Below, piece by piece: positions 1 through 10,491 of a DNA stretch of 64,000 nucleotides. The number at the start of each line of letters is the position of its first letter. Position 1 is the stretch's first letter. Below the pieces are notes generated by a model. It searched no databases. It was not told the DNA's origin and was given only the letters and a program-made list of their open reading frames with translations. This stretch comes from Paulinella micropora. Lineage: Eukaryota; Cercozoa; Imbricatea; Euglyphida; Paulinellidae. The stretch lies in assembly GCA_019918135.1 (NCBI GenBank), contig WBZZ01000007.1:62501-126500 (forward strand). The letters are read 5' to 3'. Both the position numbers and the translations under genes were made by a program.

Positions 1-1
1 A

Positions 2-511
2 GACCTGGCAGGGTCCGAACGTCTGCATCAGTCCGGCGTCACTGAACGACGCAAAGAGGAAGCCATCGGGATTAATTACTCTCTCTACGTACTTGGCAAG
101 TGCATCAATGCGCTAGCTAAAGGCAAAGGGCATGTGCCTTACTTGGAGTCATCACTCACGAAGCTTCTCAAAGGTGCACTAGGTGGTAACAGTCGGACCA
201 GCATCCTGGTGACATGCAGCGAAGAGGACAAGATGGCTGAACAGACACTCAACACTCTGCAGTTCGGTTTACGTTGTTGTGCAATTTCCAATTCAACCCA
301 GCTTTCTTCCACGTCAGTGAGCCAAGCTCTGGAGGCGATCGACACAGCTATCCAACATTGTAGCCTTCGGATCCAGGCGATGGAGCGGACTGGCAAGAGT
401 GGCACTGCGCTGTGCAGTCAGCTGCGATACCGCTGTCAACAGCTGCGGCAGCGCCAGAAGGATCTCAAAGACAGGCAGGTATATTCTTACGAAGCTCAGC
501 AGGAGTACTAA
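2..511 (+). CDS. Kinesin motor domain, C-terminal part (partial gene)
   Basis: Reading frame 2 is open from the window edge. It begins with DLAGSER, the switch II motif of kinesins, followed by the family's conserved helix (INYSLYVLGKCINAL, compare INKSLSALGKVI), then HVPYLESSLTKLL and LGGNSRT, and the closing block EQTLNTLQFGLR. These are the last roughly 110 residues of a kinesin ATPase head, a microtubule motor. After the motor comes a short Gln/Arg-rich stretch of coiled-coil type. The frame ends at a TAA lying exactly at the edge of the following MITE. A donor-like CAG/GTATAT near 477 means the exon may end earlier and the gene continue downstream. The 5' part lies outside the window. 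The subfamily cannot be assigned; several positions are unusual (YLES where YRDS is typical), so this may be a divergent kinesin or a decaying copy. Confidence 0.85.
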   Translation, partial: DLAGSERLHQSGVTERRKEEAIGINYSLYVLGKCINALAKGKGHVPYLESSLTKLLKGALGGNSRTSILVTCSEEDKMAEQTLNTLQFGLRCCAISNSTQLSSTSVSQALEAIDTAIQHCSLRIQAMERTGKSGTALCSQLRYRCQQLRQRQKDLKDRQVYSYEAQQEY

Positions 512-785
512 TATTGCTGTTGACATTCAAGACAACAAAAAAAATTGATTTTTCTGTTTTGGTTGGAATTTCAGTTTTGGTTGGAATTTTGATTTTGGGT
601 GAAAATTTGAATTTTTCAAATTAACGGCTATGTTCGTCCGCAAAATATCGTAATTTTCGCGAAATGTTACAGTTAAATTTGAAAATTTGAATTTTTGTAA
701 CAAAAATGAAAAACTGTCACAAAAATGAAAATCTGACACAAAAACTCAAAACTAATTTTTTGTGTTGTCTTGAATGTCAACAGCA

Positions 786-790
<5 letters not shown>
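511..790. mobile_element. Small palindromic MITE-like element (MITE-1)
   Basis: The sequence starting ATATTGCTGTTGACATTC at 511 returns as its reverse complement ending near 788, giving terminal inverted repeats of about 35 bp with a few mismatches. The interior is A/T-rich with short repeated words (TTGAATTTTT, CAAAAATGAAAA) and no coding capacity. A TA dinucleotide flanks both ends, so a TA target duplication is likely, as for Tc1/mariner-type MITEs. A poly-A run follows at about 791-815. The insertion lies directly at the end of the kinesin reading frame. Confidence 0.8.
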
Positions 791-815
<25 letters not shown>

Positions 816-820
<5 letters not shown>

Positions 821-1572
821 AATTCAATCGCATCACTAACTTTCACTCTAGATCATTTTACGCCAAACCTGTTTTAATAAAATACTTGCCAGAGACTGAC
901 ATTTGTAAGTCTTGACTAGCCTCCTGTGAGGAAATTGCCAACCTGCATTCAAACGAATACACACACGGCTGTCATTTGATCTCAAAATACTTCCGAGAAC
1001 AGGGTAGGTACCAAAAGACGCTGGGATGGTCAATTCCAGTTTATTTAGTACACTCTCTTGACAGACTACTTGTCCCTTTCGAAACAATGCAAATTCTGAG
1101 AACTGACGAGAATATTGTCTATGTGCCTGCGGATGCCGGCCGGCAACCTCCGGTGCCGCCCGGCATCCACTTTTTAGTGACTAATTTTTAAAAAGTTCTC
1201 CCGAGACAACCGGAGCTGTTTTTGTAAAAAAAACTCTAGTAAAATGTAGGAAAAGTCCCTAGAATCGACTGGTAAAATTTCAGCTCAAGTCGAAGTTATT
1301 TTTTGAATTTTTTCAAAATGCTGACCCTCAGGCTGCCTTTTTCCCACTGGAAGTCATTTTTTGAGCGAAAAAATAGTGGAAGGTAGTGTACCTCTGCGTT
1401 GTTTTTGTGGTCAAGAGTTTATTCCACGAGATGTGGAATTGGAAATAATAATTTTTGGTATTTTTTGTTGCATACATATCAAGAACAACAAAATATCTTT
1501 AGTGTCTCTGTTTTTCTTGTTGGTTGCATTCACACACCAAATTTCTTCTCTGTTTCATGTTTTCGAAAGCAT
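816..1572. other. Non-coding A/T-rich stretch
   Basis: Only short overlapping frames on both strands, none resembling a known protein. No RNA gene or clear repeat was seen. It is the left flank of the Copia insertion. Confidence 0.5.
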
Positions 1573-1577
1573 GCCCC

Positions 1578-1888
1578 CAAAGTAATCTATCACTCAAACG
1601 CAGAGTTTAGGGAAGCTACCCCGCTAAGGGTAAAGAATAACCGAAGAAAAGACTTTTAATGACTTTGGGTCACACAAATTTATGATGTTATGACCTTTAC
1701 AGAATGGTAATACTCATTTAATTCTAGGCATTCCAGACTATGATTCGCGAATACTCTAGAAAGTGTCCTTGTCAGTAATAAAGGTATTAATAACTGTCCG
1801 GCCTATGAACCTGCCTATGACTAAGACTATCCAAATTACCGGTAAATTGTCTAGGTGGAGTAACGGGTATTAGTAGTACATTACAACG
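1578..1888 (-). repeat. 3' LTR of Copia-1
   Basis: Direct repeat of 8,834-9,144 with one visible difference (CATTTAATTC here, CATTTGATTC in the other copy). Read on the minus strand it follows a purine-rich tract, as expected for a 3' LTR. The canonical TG...CA ends are not obvious; the minus-strand start is CGTTGTAATG or TGTAATG. Confidence 0.92.
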
Positions 1889-2333
1889 CTCCCCCTTAGT
1901 CGCAAGTCATAGGCTATATTAGTGTGTAAATATGAAAAAATAGTGTTGATCAGTTATGGGTTACCCGAAGGTTAAATATCAACTCCCATTTACATCACAT
2001 CCTCTATGTATGTATATATGTGTAGTCATGCAGTAACATGTAGGAAGTATGTATGTGTTCAAAAATTTGCAAGCGCTTCCCGTAGAGGGTAGCAAAATCA
2101 AAAAAAAAAAAATTAGATTTCCTATTGTAGGACAGAAAGAATGATAGAAAGAATTTAAATTGCTAAGTTAGCCAGGGAAAGCCTCGCGGCTGCCGGCCTC
2201 GCGTGGCAGTCGGCTACCCAGCCTCGGCTCGAAGGCTCTTGACCCCTGCGCAAAACAAAGCTGCTGCAACAAGCAACAAACTGCACAAAACACTCAAAGC
2301 AAATATAGGTGAGTGGACACGCAAATCCCGAAA

Positions 2334-3047
2334 TTACTTGATCTTTACCGTAAATTTGTTAAGGAAATACTCGAATTGTTCTTTCGGTAAATATTTTGTC
2401 ATTACATCACCTATCTGCTTCTTCGTACCTACTTTTACAAACTTAATCTCACCGTCTCTCTGTAGGTGGTGCATAAAGTGTAATTCTAAAGGTAAGTGTT
2501 TAGTTCTATTACCTGACATACCCCTCTCTGCCGCTAAGACTGTTTGAGAGTTATCCTCGAATAATTCTATCAGGCTCTTTTGGGCTATGTTTAGTTCTTG
2601 TGTAATGTGTTTTAGTGCAAGTCCCTCTATAATGCACTCAGTTGCTGCAAATATTTCAGCATCATTGGAACTCAGGGCGATGCGACTCTGTCGCTTTGAT
2701 AACCATGCAACTGGATCGCTGCCCCATAGGATCACGAATCCAGTGCGGGACTTCCCTGTTTTCTTACAAACTTTGTGAGCCGCGTCGGGCCACATGGAAA
2801 GTTTTGGATAGGTTTGCCCTTCTTGCTCTGACTTAGGCTCATGGTAAGCTAAGCCTCGATAAGAGTTAACTAAATAACGAAAGATTCTGCCTAACATTGC
2901 ATAAGTTATTCCCTTATCGATAGTTTGCATGACACTTGCCGAATTTAGTGCTTGTTCTATATCGGGTCTTGTCATCTTTGCGAGAAATAGCAAACGACCA
3001 ACTAGACTAGGAATTGAAAATTTTCGCAAGCCAGCTGATTCCGACAT
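2334..3047 (-). CDS. Copia-1 RNase H and C-terminal pol part
   Basis: Contains the Copia RNase H signature: DPVAWLSKRQSRIALSS followed by the acidic pair in NDAEIFAATE, then a block with EDNSQT, TKHLPLELHF and a terminal DVMTKYLPKEQFEYFL, the typical end of Ty1/Copia polyproteins. It removes RNA from the RNA:DNA hybrid during reverse transcription in the virus-like particle. Part of the fossil element Copia-1. A very similar domain ends Copia-2 (15,180-15,584), so the two are related lineages. Confidence 0.9.
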   Translation of the reverse strand: MSESAGLRKFSIPSLVGRLLFLAKMTRPDIEQALNSASVMQTIDKGITYAMLGRIFRYLVNSYRGLAYHEPKSEQEGQTYPKLSMWPDAAHKVCKKTGKSRTGFVILWGSDPVAWLSKRQSRIALSSNDAEIFAATECIIEGLALKHITQELNIAQKSLIELFEDNSQTVLAAERGMSGNRTKHLPLELHFMHHLQRDGEIKFVKVGTKKQIGDVMTKYLPKEQFEYFLNKFTVKIK

Positions 3048-3175
3048 CGGTTCCGTGAAATGTTCTTGCGCTGGAGTACTAACGGGTTTAGCAGAATCGT
3101 AGCCTACCTCTTTTAGTATCTGCTGCTGATATTTTCGCTAATGCAAAATTATTTTCCCGTTCGATTGCTCTATCT

Positions 3176-5650
3176 CTATTCCTTTGAATTCAGGGCAATA
3201 CCGAGTCTTTTGAGCGGGAAATGTTTTTCTAATGCGGACGCAAAACGCTCATATGCTTGTTTGTTTGGTGCGGTGAACAACAAGTCATCAACATGAAATA
3301 TCCCTACTATCGCCTCTCTCAAAGCTTTATCATTTTCTACAAACATACATAAGTCTGAATCTAGCAACCTAAAACCTAGCTCCTCTAACTTGGGTGCTAA
3401 TATCTCATACCATCTTCTTCCTGCCTGTGGTGCACCATATAAAGCACCATCTATACGCCATATCATCCCCTCATGCCCTTCTCTGTCTACACTCTCTGGC
3501 GCATATGCATAAACAGGGTCATTCATACGAGCATTTAGGTATGCATTTTTAAAATCTATGCCGTATAGTTTGTGTTTGTGCCAGGCAGCTAGTTTGGCGA
3601 GAAATAAAAGTGAATGGTGCGCGGCGCAAGGAACAAAGAGCTGATCTGGGTTGTAGCTAACACCGGGTTCTAACATATCTCCCTGTAAAGCTAAACGAGA
3701 CTTTATGAACTTTTTCCCGTTCTCATCTAACTTTACTTTGTGAACCCATGTCAATCTAACTATCTTACTAACTCCTGCCTTGCTTGCCTCCTTATGGGGT
3801 ACCCATGTGTATGTGTTAAAGGATTGAAGAGCTTTTAGCTCTGTTTTCATACCCTCTAAAACATCTTTAGCTGTCAAACCTTCCTCTATGACATCTTTGG
3901 GGACTCTGATATCTACATACAAATAAAAATCACGAATCTCATCTGCCACCATACGTTCATCGCATAAAAACATATTAGCGGGACTTTGTAACGGGTATTC
4001 GGGATCTTTCACGGAGTATTTGAGGATTTCCGAATTCAACATCCGTTCTTCTTCGTCCTCAAACTTAACTATGTGGGTGGGCTGAGGTCTGTCTCTTACT
4101 ACGAGTCTATCTCTGGGGTCACTCACTCTGCTGACTACCCCTACTCGTACTATGCTCCCCCATCCCTCACCGTACTTTTTCTTCGCCCATCCATCTCCCC
4201 ATGCACGCGCGGGCACTCTTACTACCTTACCTATTAGCTCTTGAGCCTCTCTCTTTTCTCTCTTGGGCTCATTGCTAGGGGTAAATCTCTCTACTGCCTT
4301 GCGCTGCCTTTTACCGGGGATTATGTTACTCTCCGTTACTCTCTGACTCTGCTCCCACGTTAATCCCTTAGATGGTGGTGATTTTTCTTCGTATGCTCTT
4401 CTTTCATGTATTTTTAGTGGATCTGTTGGATCTTGTTCATTTGTATGCTCTTGTGGCTTGATCTTGTGCTCTGGGGGTAATTGTTGTGGATAATGTGGCT
4501 CTGGACTTGTGTGTAGGCGTGTATGTTTGTGATCCGATGTATTCTTCTCCACATGCTCATTTTCATGCTCATTCTCATTCGCATCGATATCAACATTCTC
4601 TGTCTCCCCCTCAACTTCATCAAAGTGTGTTGTTGGGTGGTCGTTGTTGGCGTTGTGCGGTGACTTAGGTGATTGAGGTGGTGATTGGGGTGGTGATTGG
4701 GGTGGTGATTGGGGTGGTGACGCTTGTGGAGATGTGTGTGGTTGCTCGCTCTCATTCTCATTCTCCCCCTCAGAGTCATCATTATCCCACGACACTAGTT
4801 TAGCAGGATGAGCTTGTTTACCGATTTTGTGAATATTAAATCTCACATCTCTCACTCCGGAAATTATCTTCTTACCATCCCATACGCGGTATAGTTTTCG
4901 AAATAGATCATATCCTACTAGCATCACCTTTTTCCCTCTGTACTCTCCCTTCCGCACTTTAGTCTTAGGTATATGTAACACACCCATACATCCTATTGGT
5001 TTTAAATGAAAGAGTGTTGGTTTTCTACCTAACAGCTGCTCATAAGGCGAAATTCCTTTGCGTTCCCCGTGAATTGCCGGTAGTATGTTGTGAATGGTTG
5101 TTGCTGCGTGTTCTAATTCTGCCCAGAATTGCGGCGGTAATTTAGCGTGATATCTCATCGCTCGTGCAGGCCCCGCCGTAATATCATTCACTTTTTCCGC
5201 AATAGGATTCCCGTCTTTATCGTTTGTCGCGGAGGTTTTCCAAATAAAGCGAATATTTTTCCACCACTTAATGACTTCCTCCGGAATATGGAATTCTTGA
5301 TCTGCGCGGATTTCCTTTACTTTGTTTCCTGTCTGTCTCTCATAAAAGGCTACAGCTTGTTTTAAGCAATCTACAAACTCATTCTTATGGGCTAAATAAA
5401 AGTCAAGAATGAACAGTGAGTAGTCGTCGGTGACCGAAAATTTATACCGTTTACCACCTGTTGATCTAGTTGCCCACGGTCCTGATGTGTCTATGTGTAG
5501 AATCATAGCTGGCTTTTGGGCTCTTTCTATTGTATTAACTGCAAAACGTGGCAAACGTTTAGACTTTCCTATCATGCAAGATTCGCAAAATCTCACATCG
5601 CTCTCGTCACCAACTAACTTAATGTTCAAAATTTTTGCCAATAGGCGCAT
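3176..5650 (-). CDS. Copia-1 integrase and reverse transcriptase part
   Basis: The N-terminal part is a retroviral-type integrase: a CxxC pair (CESCMIGKSKRLPRF), the catalytic start HIDTSGP and the later aspartate in VTDDYS. A Pro/Gln/Glu/His-rich linker at about 4,440-4,780, with a repeated SPPQ motif, separates it from the reverse transcriptase. The RT shows TWVHKVKLDENG, GIDFKNAYLNA and the catalytic box FHVDDLLF. The linker repeats are polymorphic-looking minisatellite DNA within the coding region. Part of the fossil element Copia-1. Confidence 0.92.
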   Translation of the reverse strand: MRLLAKILNIKLVGDESDVRFCESCMIGKSKRLPRFAVNTIERAQKPAMILHIDTSGPWATRSTGGKRYKFSVTDDYSLFILDFYLAHKNEFVDCLKQAVAFYERQTGNKVKEIRADQEFHIPEEVIKWWKNIRFIWKTSATNDKDGNPIAEKVNDITAGPARAMRYHAKLPPQFWAELEHAATTIHNILPAIHGERKGISPYEQLLGRKPTLFHLKPIGCMGVLHIPKTKVRKGEYRGKKVMLVGYDLFRKLYRVWDGKKIISGVRDVRFNIHKIGKQAHPAKLVSWDNDDSEGENENESEQPHTSPQASPPQSPPQSPPQSPPQSPKSPHNANNDHPTTHFDEVEGETENVDIDANENEHENEHVEKNTSDHKHTRLHTSPEPHYPQQLPPEHKIKPQEHTNEQDPTDPLKIHERRAYEEKSPPSKGLTWEQSQRVTESNIIPGKRQRKAVERFTPSNEPKREKREAQELIGKVVRVPARAWGDGWAKKKYGEGWGSIVRVGVVSRVSDPRDRLVVRDRPQPTHIVKFEDEEERMLNSEILKYSVKDPEYPLQSPANMFLCDERMVADEIRDFYLYVDIRVPKDVIEEGLTAKDVLEGMKTELKALQSFNTYTWVPHKEASKAGVSKIVRLTWVHKVKLDENGKKFIKSRLALQGDMLEPGVSYNPDQLFVPCAAHHSLLFLAKLAAWHKHKLYGIDFKNAYLNARMNDPVYAYAPESVDREGHEGMIWRIDGALYGAPQAGRRWYEILAPKLEELGFRLLDSDLCMFVENDKALREAIVGIFHVDDLLFTAPNKQAYERFASALEKHFPLKRLGIALNSKE

Positions 5651-5836
5651 CTTTGTTAACCCATAATGCCCACAGGCATAGTGAAAAAAGCTTGATTCCT
5701 ATCTTTCTAGGTTTGTCTGACTTTCTGGGGTAAGCTTCATATAATACTATATCTACGTGTACTTCTTTCTCTCTCTTATTTACTTCATGCTTACTTGTCT
5801 CGTTTTTGTTCTCATTTGTGGGGCTTCCCTCCCCTT

Positions 5837-8836
5837 CTACCCCCTTGTTGCGAAAGGATCATATCTTTCGTTGACTTTCAATGGTTCATCATATTCGTCA
5901 TCCCATCTATATATCATACTCTTAGTTAATCTTCCCCTTACTAATATGTCACTCTCGTTAATGTGGATGGGGTGTTTGAGTATTACTAACTGTCCGTTTT
6001 GGTGGATGACTGATCTGTTGTGTCTGTGGTCCATCTGTCCTGTAGAGACTATGCTAACTGGTAAGGTAGTGTCGAGTAACATCTTCTTTTCTACTGCTCT
6101 AGGCCTTCCTTTCTCATCTATCACAGTCAGCCTAGCTCTTCCTGACTTACTCAACTCCCTTTCTCCATTACCTGTCAGTAGTTCTACCGGGTCTATTTCA
6201 TCGACATCCGTCAATCTGTCTTCTCTGCATGATATGTCTGTGCTTGCTCCACTATCCTGTACTGTCATGTCTCTCTTTTTCATCACTCTTTTTCTCACAT
6301 GTATCAGTACCTGCTCTGTCTCTCCTTCTGTCTCTGTCTCTGTTTCTAGTTCACCCTCAGAGACTCCTCTACCCTCACCTTGTCCCTCTTCTGTGAGTTG
6401 TGGAGGTGCAGTGATGGGACTCTGTCTGACTGCTCTCTCCAAGTACATTCCTTCTATTGCTCTTACTATGTCAGTCAAAAAGTCATCTCTCTCTAGCTCG
6501 CCACTCACGACACGCATCACTTCTCCATTCATTCCCCTCACGCACTCATTCATCAACGTTTTAGCTATTTCATTTATACCTTTGAAGGTTATGACGGGAG
6601 GGTTGATGGGTTGCGTGTTTGTTGTCTGTGTTGGTGGGAGTGCTGTGATTGGTCTAGAACTAGATATTTGGAGTTGTTGTGAGGTGGGACCTATTTGGTT
6701 GCCAAACTTGTTGACAGAAGTGGGCCCAAGTCGTTGCTCTCCCTCATCCACTCCACTCTCTTCTCTCCCGTCTCTGCTCTGGCCGGTCCGCTGACTAGAA
6801 AATGGATTATGTTTGCGTGGTTGTTGCGGAATATTTTGCGAGACTTGTGGACTTGTGGAAATTTTGGTGTAACGTAAAGTTTCAAATTCCCCGAAAACGA
6901 GTCTTTGCGTAATTTTATGAGACTTTTCCAATGCCGCAGCTTTAAGACCTCGTTCGTCTGGGTAGTAAGGAGATTTGGGGGGACGCAACACGGGACTTAC
7001 CGACAAATCCAACTCCGGATAATCTGGGTCTTGTGTGGCGTGATATCCGCAGTACCTCGCATAAGATAATCGTTTCGCGTGATTTGCGTATATTCCTTTT
7101 CCTTTTGATTTTTCAACGGAAACATTACACGGTTTTTTGCGTCTGTTTATTCCGGCGCATTTTGTGTCAGGCGTGACTCCGTAAGAACTCTCAAGCCTCA
7201 AAGGAGTTTCGTTAGGGTTAGGGGTGACTGGGGAACATCGTGGGGTGGCGGATACTAACCGCTCTTCCTTGCCTTCTCCCCGTAGTGAGGGACCTCGTAG
7301 GGTGGCCGATACTAACCGCACTTCCTGTCCTTCTCCACTCTCACTATGTCTATTCCCTACCCTAGGTGTAGTCTTTGTATCGTTCAAAAGGGCTTGGGGA
7401 CTTGTAGATTTGTGATGAGGTGAGCTTGGTTGCTCGTCATCTCTTTCTCTTTCTTCCTCATCATCATCGCTCTTATCATAAGTGTTCCCCATATGGATTA
7501 AAGCAACGTTTGTATCAGAGTCACTTTGTTCGTCATCGTTTTTGTCGTTGCCGGTTGTTATCAAAGTGAGTGCTTTCTTTTTCTTATAAAAGGGTTTCTT
7601 TTTGTTTTTGTAATTGTTCTTTTGTTCGTTCTTTTCTTGTTCCGTGCCTTTGTCTTCCGTTTGATTCCGTTTTAATTTTCCTTCTTTGCGGAACTTTTCC
7701 GAAATCACCGGACAATATCTCATGGTATGGCCTTTGGCATCACATCCGAAACACGTGACTTTGAGCGTCCAGTTTGGAGCTGTCTTTGGTCCCGGTTTAT
7801 TGTCTCCCCTTTTCCCTTTATTATCCATCAGGAGATTGGTCTCTTGCCGCTGCTTGCCATCCCGAGATTTCTTGTTGTTGTCTTTGCGAATTTGAGTTTT
7901 TCTCTCACGGAAATTGTTACGTCTTTCTTTTTCTTCCCACATTAACCATCTTTCCCTATATGCTTCGCATAGTTCCGAGAAATTTGGTCTTAGTCTGGCC
8001 GGGAGATCATAGTGGTTCACCTGAAATTTATCCCCGAAAGCTGGATGGTAGCGCAATTTCTTAAATAGCTTTCTCTTTGCTTCCTCATCGGAAAATGGCG
8101 CCCCACGTAAACTTTCAAGCTGGATTTTCTTTGCGAGAAATTCATTTAGCCAGTCTACATACCTCTGACCTGCCCTTGGTCTCGTTCTCTCAAACTCTTC
8201 CTCTAACATGTACCTACCTGCTCCGGAAATGCCTCCCCATTGATCTCTTACTACTATCAACTCTTCAATGGGTCCTTTCGTCTTCTGTGTTCGCAGGAAA
8301 TTAGATACATTGTCTTTGGAAAAAGCCACAGACAGACATAACTGCAAAGTTTTCATCCTTTCATAATATTTCTTCTCTTTGCGGATAGCTGTCTTTCTTC
8401 TTGTGTGTTGTTTCATACTTTGTCTTTTCTTTTTCCTTGCTTCTTTCTGTTTCCACTCTCTCTTGTGTTCTGCTGTCATTTTATCCCAACCTTCTGGCTG
8501 TTTGATATCTTCTTTCTTTGTCTGGGGTCTCTGTCTTCCTCTCTGAGAGGTGTCTGACTCTTCATCTTCCTCACTATCACTTATGGGCGTGTCGGGCTCT
8601 TCTAAGTCTTCTGCCGTCTTAGCCCTTGCTTCGTCGTAAAGAAAATCCCTTTTGGCTTTAGCTGGGTCGGCTAATGCCACAGATACCATCTCTGCCACGT
8701 GGACAGATATCCCCTGCATGTGCTTCTGAAACTTGCTTGACCAAGGCCAAAAGCTTTGGTCGTTGCCCTCGAATATGGGCACTTGACTCAATACGTGCTT
8801 TGGCACGCTTGCCTCCTTGTCAAGGCTCATAACCAA
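5837..8836 (-). CDS. Copia-1 gag and aspartic protease
   Basis: Long open frame of about 1,000 codons starting directly after the 5' LTR; the likely start is the ATG giving MSLDKEAS. The N-terminus has the Copia gag pattern (VPIFEGNDQSFWPWSSKF). A zinc knuckle CFGCDAKGHTMRYC (CX2CX4HX4C) lies near residue 365. Between knuckle and protease is a very long, charged, Ser/Pro-rich region with a C(G)YHATQDPDYPELDL block that is shared with Copia-2 and may be a lineage trait. The protease active site is DSGASTD near residue 870. Gag is larger than in most Copia elements. Part of a fossil element. Confidence 0.88.
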   Translation of the reverse strand: MVMSLDKEASVPKHVLSQVPIFEGNDQSFWPWSSKFQKHMQGISVHVAEMVSVALADPAKAKRDFLYDEARAKTAEDLEEPDTPISDSEEDEESDTSQRGRQRPQTKKEDIKQPEGWDKMTAEHKREWKQKEARKKKRQSMKQHTRRKTAIRKEKKYYERMKTLQLCLSVAFSKDNVSNFLRTQKTKGPIEELIVVRDQWGGISGAGRYMLEEEFERTRPRAGQRYVDWLNEFLAKKIQLESLRGAPFSDEEAKRKLFKKLRYHPAFGDKFQVNHYDLPARLRPNFSELCEAYRERWLMWEEKERRNNFRERKTQIRKDNNKKSRDGKQRQETNLLMDNKGKRGDNKPGPKTAPNWTLKVTCFGCDAKGHTMRYCPVISEKFRKEGKLKRNQTEDKGTEQEKNEQKNNYKNKKKPFYKKKKALTLITTGNDKNDDEQSDSDTNVALIHMGNTYDKSDDDEEERERDDEQPSSPHHKSTSPQALLNDTKTTPRVGNRHSESGEGQEVRLVSATLRGPSLRGEGKEERLVSATPRCSPVTPNPNETPLRLESSYGVTPDTKCAGINRRKKPCNVSVEKSKGKGIYANHAKRLSYARYCGYHATQDPDYPELDLSVSPVLRPPKSPYYPDERGLKAAALEKSHKITQRLVFGEFETLRYTKISTSPQVSQNIPQQPRKHNPFSSQRTGQSRDGREESGVDEGEQRLGPTSVNKFGNQIGPTSQQLQISSSRPITALPPTQTTNTQPINPPVITFKGINEIAKTLMNECVRGMNGEVMRVVSGELERDDFLTDIVRAIEGMYLERAVRQSPITAPPQLTEEGQGEGRGVSEGELETETETEGETEQVLIHVRKRVMKKRDMTVQDSGASTDISCREDRLTDVDEIDPVELLTGNGERELSKSGRARLTVIDEKGRPRAVEKKMLLDTTLPVSIVSTGQMDHRHNRSVIHQNGQLVILKHPIHINESDILVRGRLTKSMIYRWDDEYDEPLKVNERYDPFATRG

Positions 8837-9144
8837 AGTAATCTATCACTCAAACGCAGAGTTTAGGGAAGCTACCCCGCTAAGGGTAAAGAATAACCGA
8901 AGAAAAGACTTTTAATGACTTTGGGTCACACAAATTTATGATGTTATGACCTTTACAGAATGGTAATACTCATTTGATTCTAGGCATTCCAGACTATGAT
9001 TCGCGAATACTCTAGAAAGTGTCCTTGTCAGTAATAAAGGTATTAATAACTGTCCGGCCTATGAACCTGCCTATGACTAAGACTATCCAAATTACCGGTA
9101 AATTGTCTAGGTGGAGTAACGGGTATTAGTAGTACATTACAACG
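8834..9144 (-). repeat. 5' LTR of Copia-1
   Basis: Direct repeat of 1,578-1,888, about one difference over 311 bp. On the minus strand it precedes the primer-binding-like site and gag, so it is the promoter-bearing 5' LTR. Confidence 0.92.
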
Positions 9145-10491
9145 GCCCCTGGTAGGCAGAGTGGAATTACAGCTTCATAGAGCTAGAAAAAACATGAATA
9201 GATATATAGATTCGATGAATGTGCAAAGAAGGAGAGGACAGCAGAGCAAAAGAAAGCAAGAGGGTTTATTGTAGGCGCAGATAGGTAAATATGTGCTACT
9301 TTATTAATACCCCGTGTCGATCCAGACACAACTTATGATAAGAGATTGTTCATATTAATAACACTCTTAGCCGGATAATGGTAATATTACTAAAAAGGTC
9401 CGTTACCCTTTTTAGGTCAGAATATATTATTAATGGCGCCTGACAGTTAACTATGCTCGTGTTAACAAGGTGCTGGAGGAAGAGAGAAATCCTCTCCCGA
9501 CATTAGAAGAAGGAAGGAGAGTACTGCGGAATGCAAAATTCTATTCGGTCATTGACCTTAAGAATGGCTTCTGGCAGATAACACTGGAGGAAAAGTCCAG
9601 ATGGCTGACGGCGTTTGTGGTGGGTATGGAAATATACCAATGGAAAGTGCTTCCGATGGGCCTCAAGCAAGCCCCAGGACTTTTCCAGAAGGCGATGCAG
9701 AAGATGTTGAGCAGTCAGTACGATGATTGTCTGACAGAGGCTTTATGAGAAGGCGGGGACAGAAGGCGGGAGAATATGCATTTTGCTATATCGATGACAT
9801 TATCGTATACTCTAACACAATGGAGGAGCATATCGATCATTTGTCCGATATATTCAGGCGCATCGGAGCTTTTGGCCTGAAGTGCAATCTAAAGAAGTGT
9901 CAACTTGCCAAGACGAGTGTGACATACTTAGGGTACGAGATCTCCCATAATCGAGTCTCGATATCCAAAGAGAGGAGGGAGGAGATTATGAATCGACCGA
10001 TACCAAAGAACCGCACTGAATTGCACTCATTCCTTGCGATGGCGCAATACTATAGCCAGTTTATACCCGATTGGGGTGCAACACGGGCTAAGTTGGAGAA
10101 AATGATAGATTTTGGAGACTTTGAGAAGTGGGGCGAAGAGGCTTTGCAAGCGTTTCATGTGCTCAAAGATCTTATTTATAAAGACCCGAAAGACAGAGGA
10201 CTGGTGTTAACGATGCCCGACTTTACGAAACAATGCGTAGTCGATACAGACGCATCTAAGTTTGCGATTGGGGCTGTATTACAACAAGAGGATGAGGAGA
10301 AGAAATTACGCCCAATCATGTTTATTAGTAGGAAGTTGTGTGCGGCGGAGAGAAACTATTGCACAAGGCAAAGAGAGGCGTTAGCGGTGGTGTGGGCCCT
10401 CAAGAGGCTCAGAGAGTATTTGTGGGGAGGACCTCAATTTACTGTCAGAACTGATCATCATAACCTGTTGAGGAGGACAGGAGACAGATGA
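9145..10491 (+). mobile_element. Ty3/Gypsy LTR retrotransposon remnant (LTR-like part, PBS, RT-RNase H)
   Basis: Fossil element. The A/T-rich stretch 9,145-9,432 ends at a primer-binding-site-like TGGCGCCTGACAG (9,434), so it may be an LTR. Almost immediately afterwards comes a Gypsy reverse transcriptase: YSVIDLKNGFWQI, WKVLPMGLKQAPGLFQ, the catalytic box YIDDIIVYSN, and LGYEIS. This is followed by RNase H with the VVDTDASKFAIGAVL start and TDHHNL end. Gag and protease are missing between PBS and RT, and integrase is missing downstream, so it is a truncated or recombined copy with about one further interruption. Its 3' end is joined to Copia-2 sequence near 10,490. Confidence 0.85.

Larger units (their letters stand above)
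1578..9144 (-). mobile_element. Copia (Ty1-type, Pseudoviridae) LTR retrotransposon, Copia-1, very young
   Basis: Fossil virus-like element on the minus strand bounded by two direct LTRs of about 311 bp. By eye the LTRs differ at one position, so the insertion is very recent. Order on the minus strand: 5' LTR (8,834-9,144), a primer-binding-like site beginning TGGTTATGAGCC, gag with a CCHC zinc knuckle, aspartic protease (DSGAST), integrase, reverse transcriptase and RNase H, a purine tract (AAGGGGGAGCG) at about 1,889-1,899, 3' LTR (1,578-1,888). The order protease-integrase-RT-RNase H is diagnostic of Copia. The sequence GCCCC next to both outer ends may be the 5-bp target duplication, but C-runs make this uncertain. 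It looks nearly whole, with about three interruptions of the coding frame. It appears to have landed in or beside an older Gypsy LTR. Confidence 0.93.

Noticed and set aside
1-511. Bacterial-type annotation of the window (operons, ribosome binding sites)
   Set aside because: Spliceosomal introns, SINE, kinesin and LTR elements show a eukaryotic nuclear genome; no operon-like spacing or Shine-Dalgarno sites were considered meaningful.
5757-6794. 345-codon plus-strand frame with many hydrophobic residues
   Set aside because: Shadow of the Copia-1 gag-protease frame on the minus strand.
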